From Prorocentrum cordatum (Eukaryota; Sar; Dinophyceae; Prorocentrales; Prorocentraceae), in contig CAUYUJ010016466.1 in assembly GCA_963575745.1 (NCBI GenBank), positions 51,001-115,000 on the forward strand: DNA of 64,000 bases, read 5' to 3'. How positions within the stretch are numbered: position 1 is the first letter of the stretch; each line of letters starts with the position of its first letter. Shown here one piece after another: positions 63,570 through 64,000 of this stretch. Position numbers and translations under genes: made by a program. The notes beneath the pieces are model-generated. The model was given only the letters and a program-made list of their open reading frames with translations, was not told the origin of the DNA and did not search any database.

Positions 63570-63708
63570 GAGCTCCGCGCGGAAGTCTTGGGTCGGCGCT
63601 CGGCCCACCTGGCGGCGCCACCTGCGCAGCCGCTGGCGCGCTCCGCGCGCCAGGAGGGGGGGATCCAGCGCCGAGCCAAGACATCCGCGCGGAGCTCTCA
63701 GAAGTCTA
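63570..63708. mobile_element. hairpin element B, copy 8
   Basis: GAGCTCCGCGCGGAAGTCTT and GGGTCGGCGCTCGGC at the left pair with GCGCCGAGCCAAGACATCCG then CGCGGAGCTC at the right; GGCGCGCTCCGCGCGCC in the centre. The most complete copy. It ends about 28 bp from the 5' splice site of exon 1. Confidence 0.85.
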
Positions 63709-63736
63709 CGCTGATGCCGATTTGCTCTCTGCGAAC

Positions 63737-63795
63737 CGCGTGCACCCAGTCCTCCCTGCGCCCCTCGATGCACGCGTTGGCCTCCTCCCGCTCCT
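63737..63795 (-). CDS. CNBD gene, exon 1 in window (gene continues upstream)
   Basis: After GTCACCCACAG it reads EREEANACIEGRREDWVHA, leaving at GTTCGC in phase 0; it enters in phase 1, so at least one exon lies beyond the window edge. Charged, helix-like sequence. A further small exon could lie between it and exon 2. The acceptor is good; function cannot be told from this piece. Confidence 0.5.
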
Positions 63796-64000
63796 CTGTG
63801 GGTGACCCACAAGGGGGTCCAGCTAAAAAGGGGTGGTGCAATAGACTTGGGGCAATTGTATTGCAAACGTATTGCGCCGGAGAATTGTATGGCATTGTGT
63901 TGCAAGTAATTAATGAACTGCACGCGAAGATGCAGCAATACGCTTGCGCCCCGGAACGTACTTGACGCCCCACATGTACCATGCAGCTCCACAAATCTAG
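63796..64000. other. upstream intron sequence
   Basis: Pyrimidine- and AT-richer sequence with no coding island that I can support. Confidence 0.4.

Overview
Kind of organism. Eukaryotic nuclear DNA, most likely from a dinoflagellate (inference). The reasons are: introns whose 5' sites mix GT, GC and probably GA with AG acceptors; retroelement families of a type I associate with dinoflagellate genomes (recalled, not searched); short GC3-rich coding islands separated by kilobases of triplet, dinucleotide and minisatellite DNA; and many short inverted-repeat elements. There are no bacterial operons, CRISPR arrays, rRNA or tRNA genes that I can recognise. Nearly all long open frames are simple repeats read in an open frame.

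Main reading. Sixteen short islands on the minus strand, from 63,795 down to 2,538, chain into one gene model with matching splice phases and about 1.7 kb of coding sequence spread over about 61 kb. Exons 2-4 encode one cyclic-nucleotide-binding-like fold (CNBD-A). Exons 5-9 encode a second (CNBD-B). Exons 10-16 encode a low-complexity to unrecognised C-terminal part ending in TGA. The gene starts upstream of the window. CNBD exons 2, 3, 6, 7, 8 and 9 are the best supported; exons 10-16 are progressively more inferential. The 174-bp intron between exons 3 and 4 is itself an inverted-repeat element whose CAG target duplication supplies the acceptor, as expected of an introner. Exon 2 carries a 65-bp-arm foldback insertion with a 12-bp target duplication.

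Intron contents. (1) A decayed DIRS-like tyrosine-recombinase retroelement on the plus strand at 30.4-32.6 kb (RNase H tail, recombinase, methyltransferase-like module). (2) Two related, frameshifted C2H2 zinc-finger element ORFs on the minus strand at 3.4-5.8 kb and 21.7-24.3 kb. (3) A coding-like, unresolved block at 53.8-60.3 kb. (4) At least six short inverted-repeat families, including one nested insertion and one insertion whose empty site is seen in a paralogous repeat. (5) Satellites: 73 bp (0.4-0.8 kb), 113 bp (9.4-10.1 and 44.2-44.5 kb), CCCAAGAGGC-type decamers (6, 18, 27.7, 28.7, 47.7 and 61 kb), and long triplet or CA tracts. (6) A few plus-strand coding-like islands (7.0, 20.5, 21.1, 25.0 and 52.0 kb) that do not fit the minus-strand gene.

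Limits. Exon ends, phases and family names come from reading alone. No alignment, transcript or database search was run.
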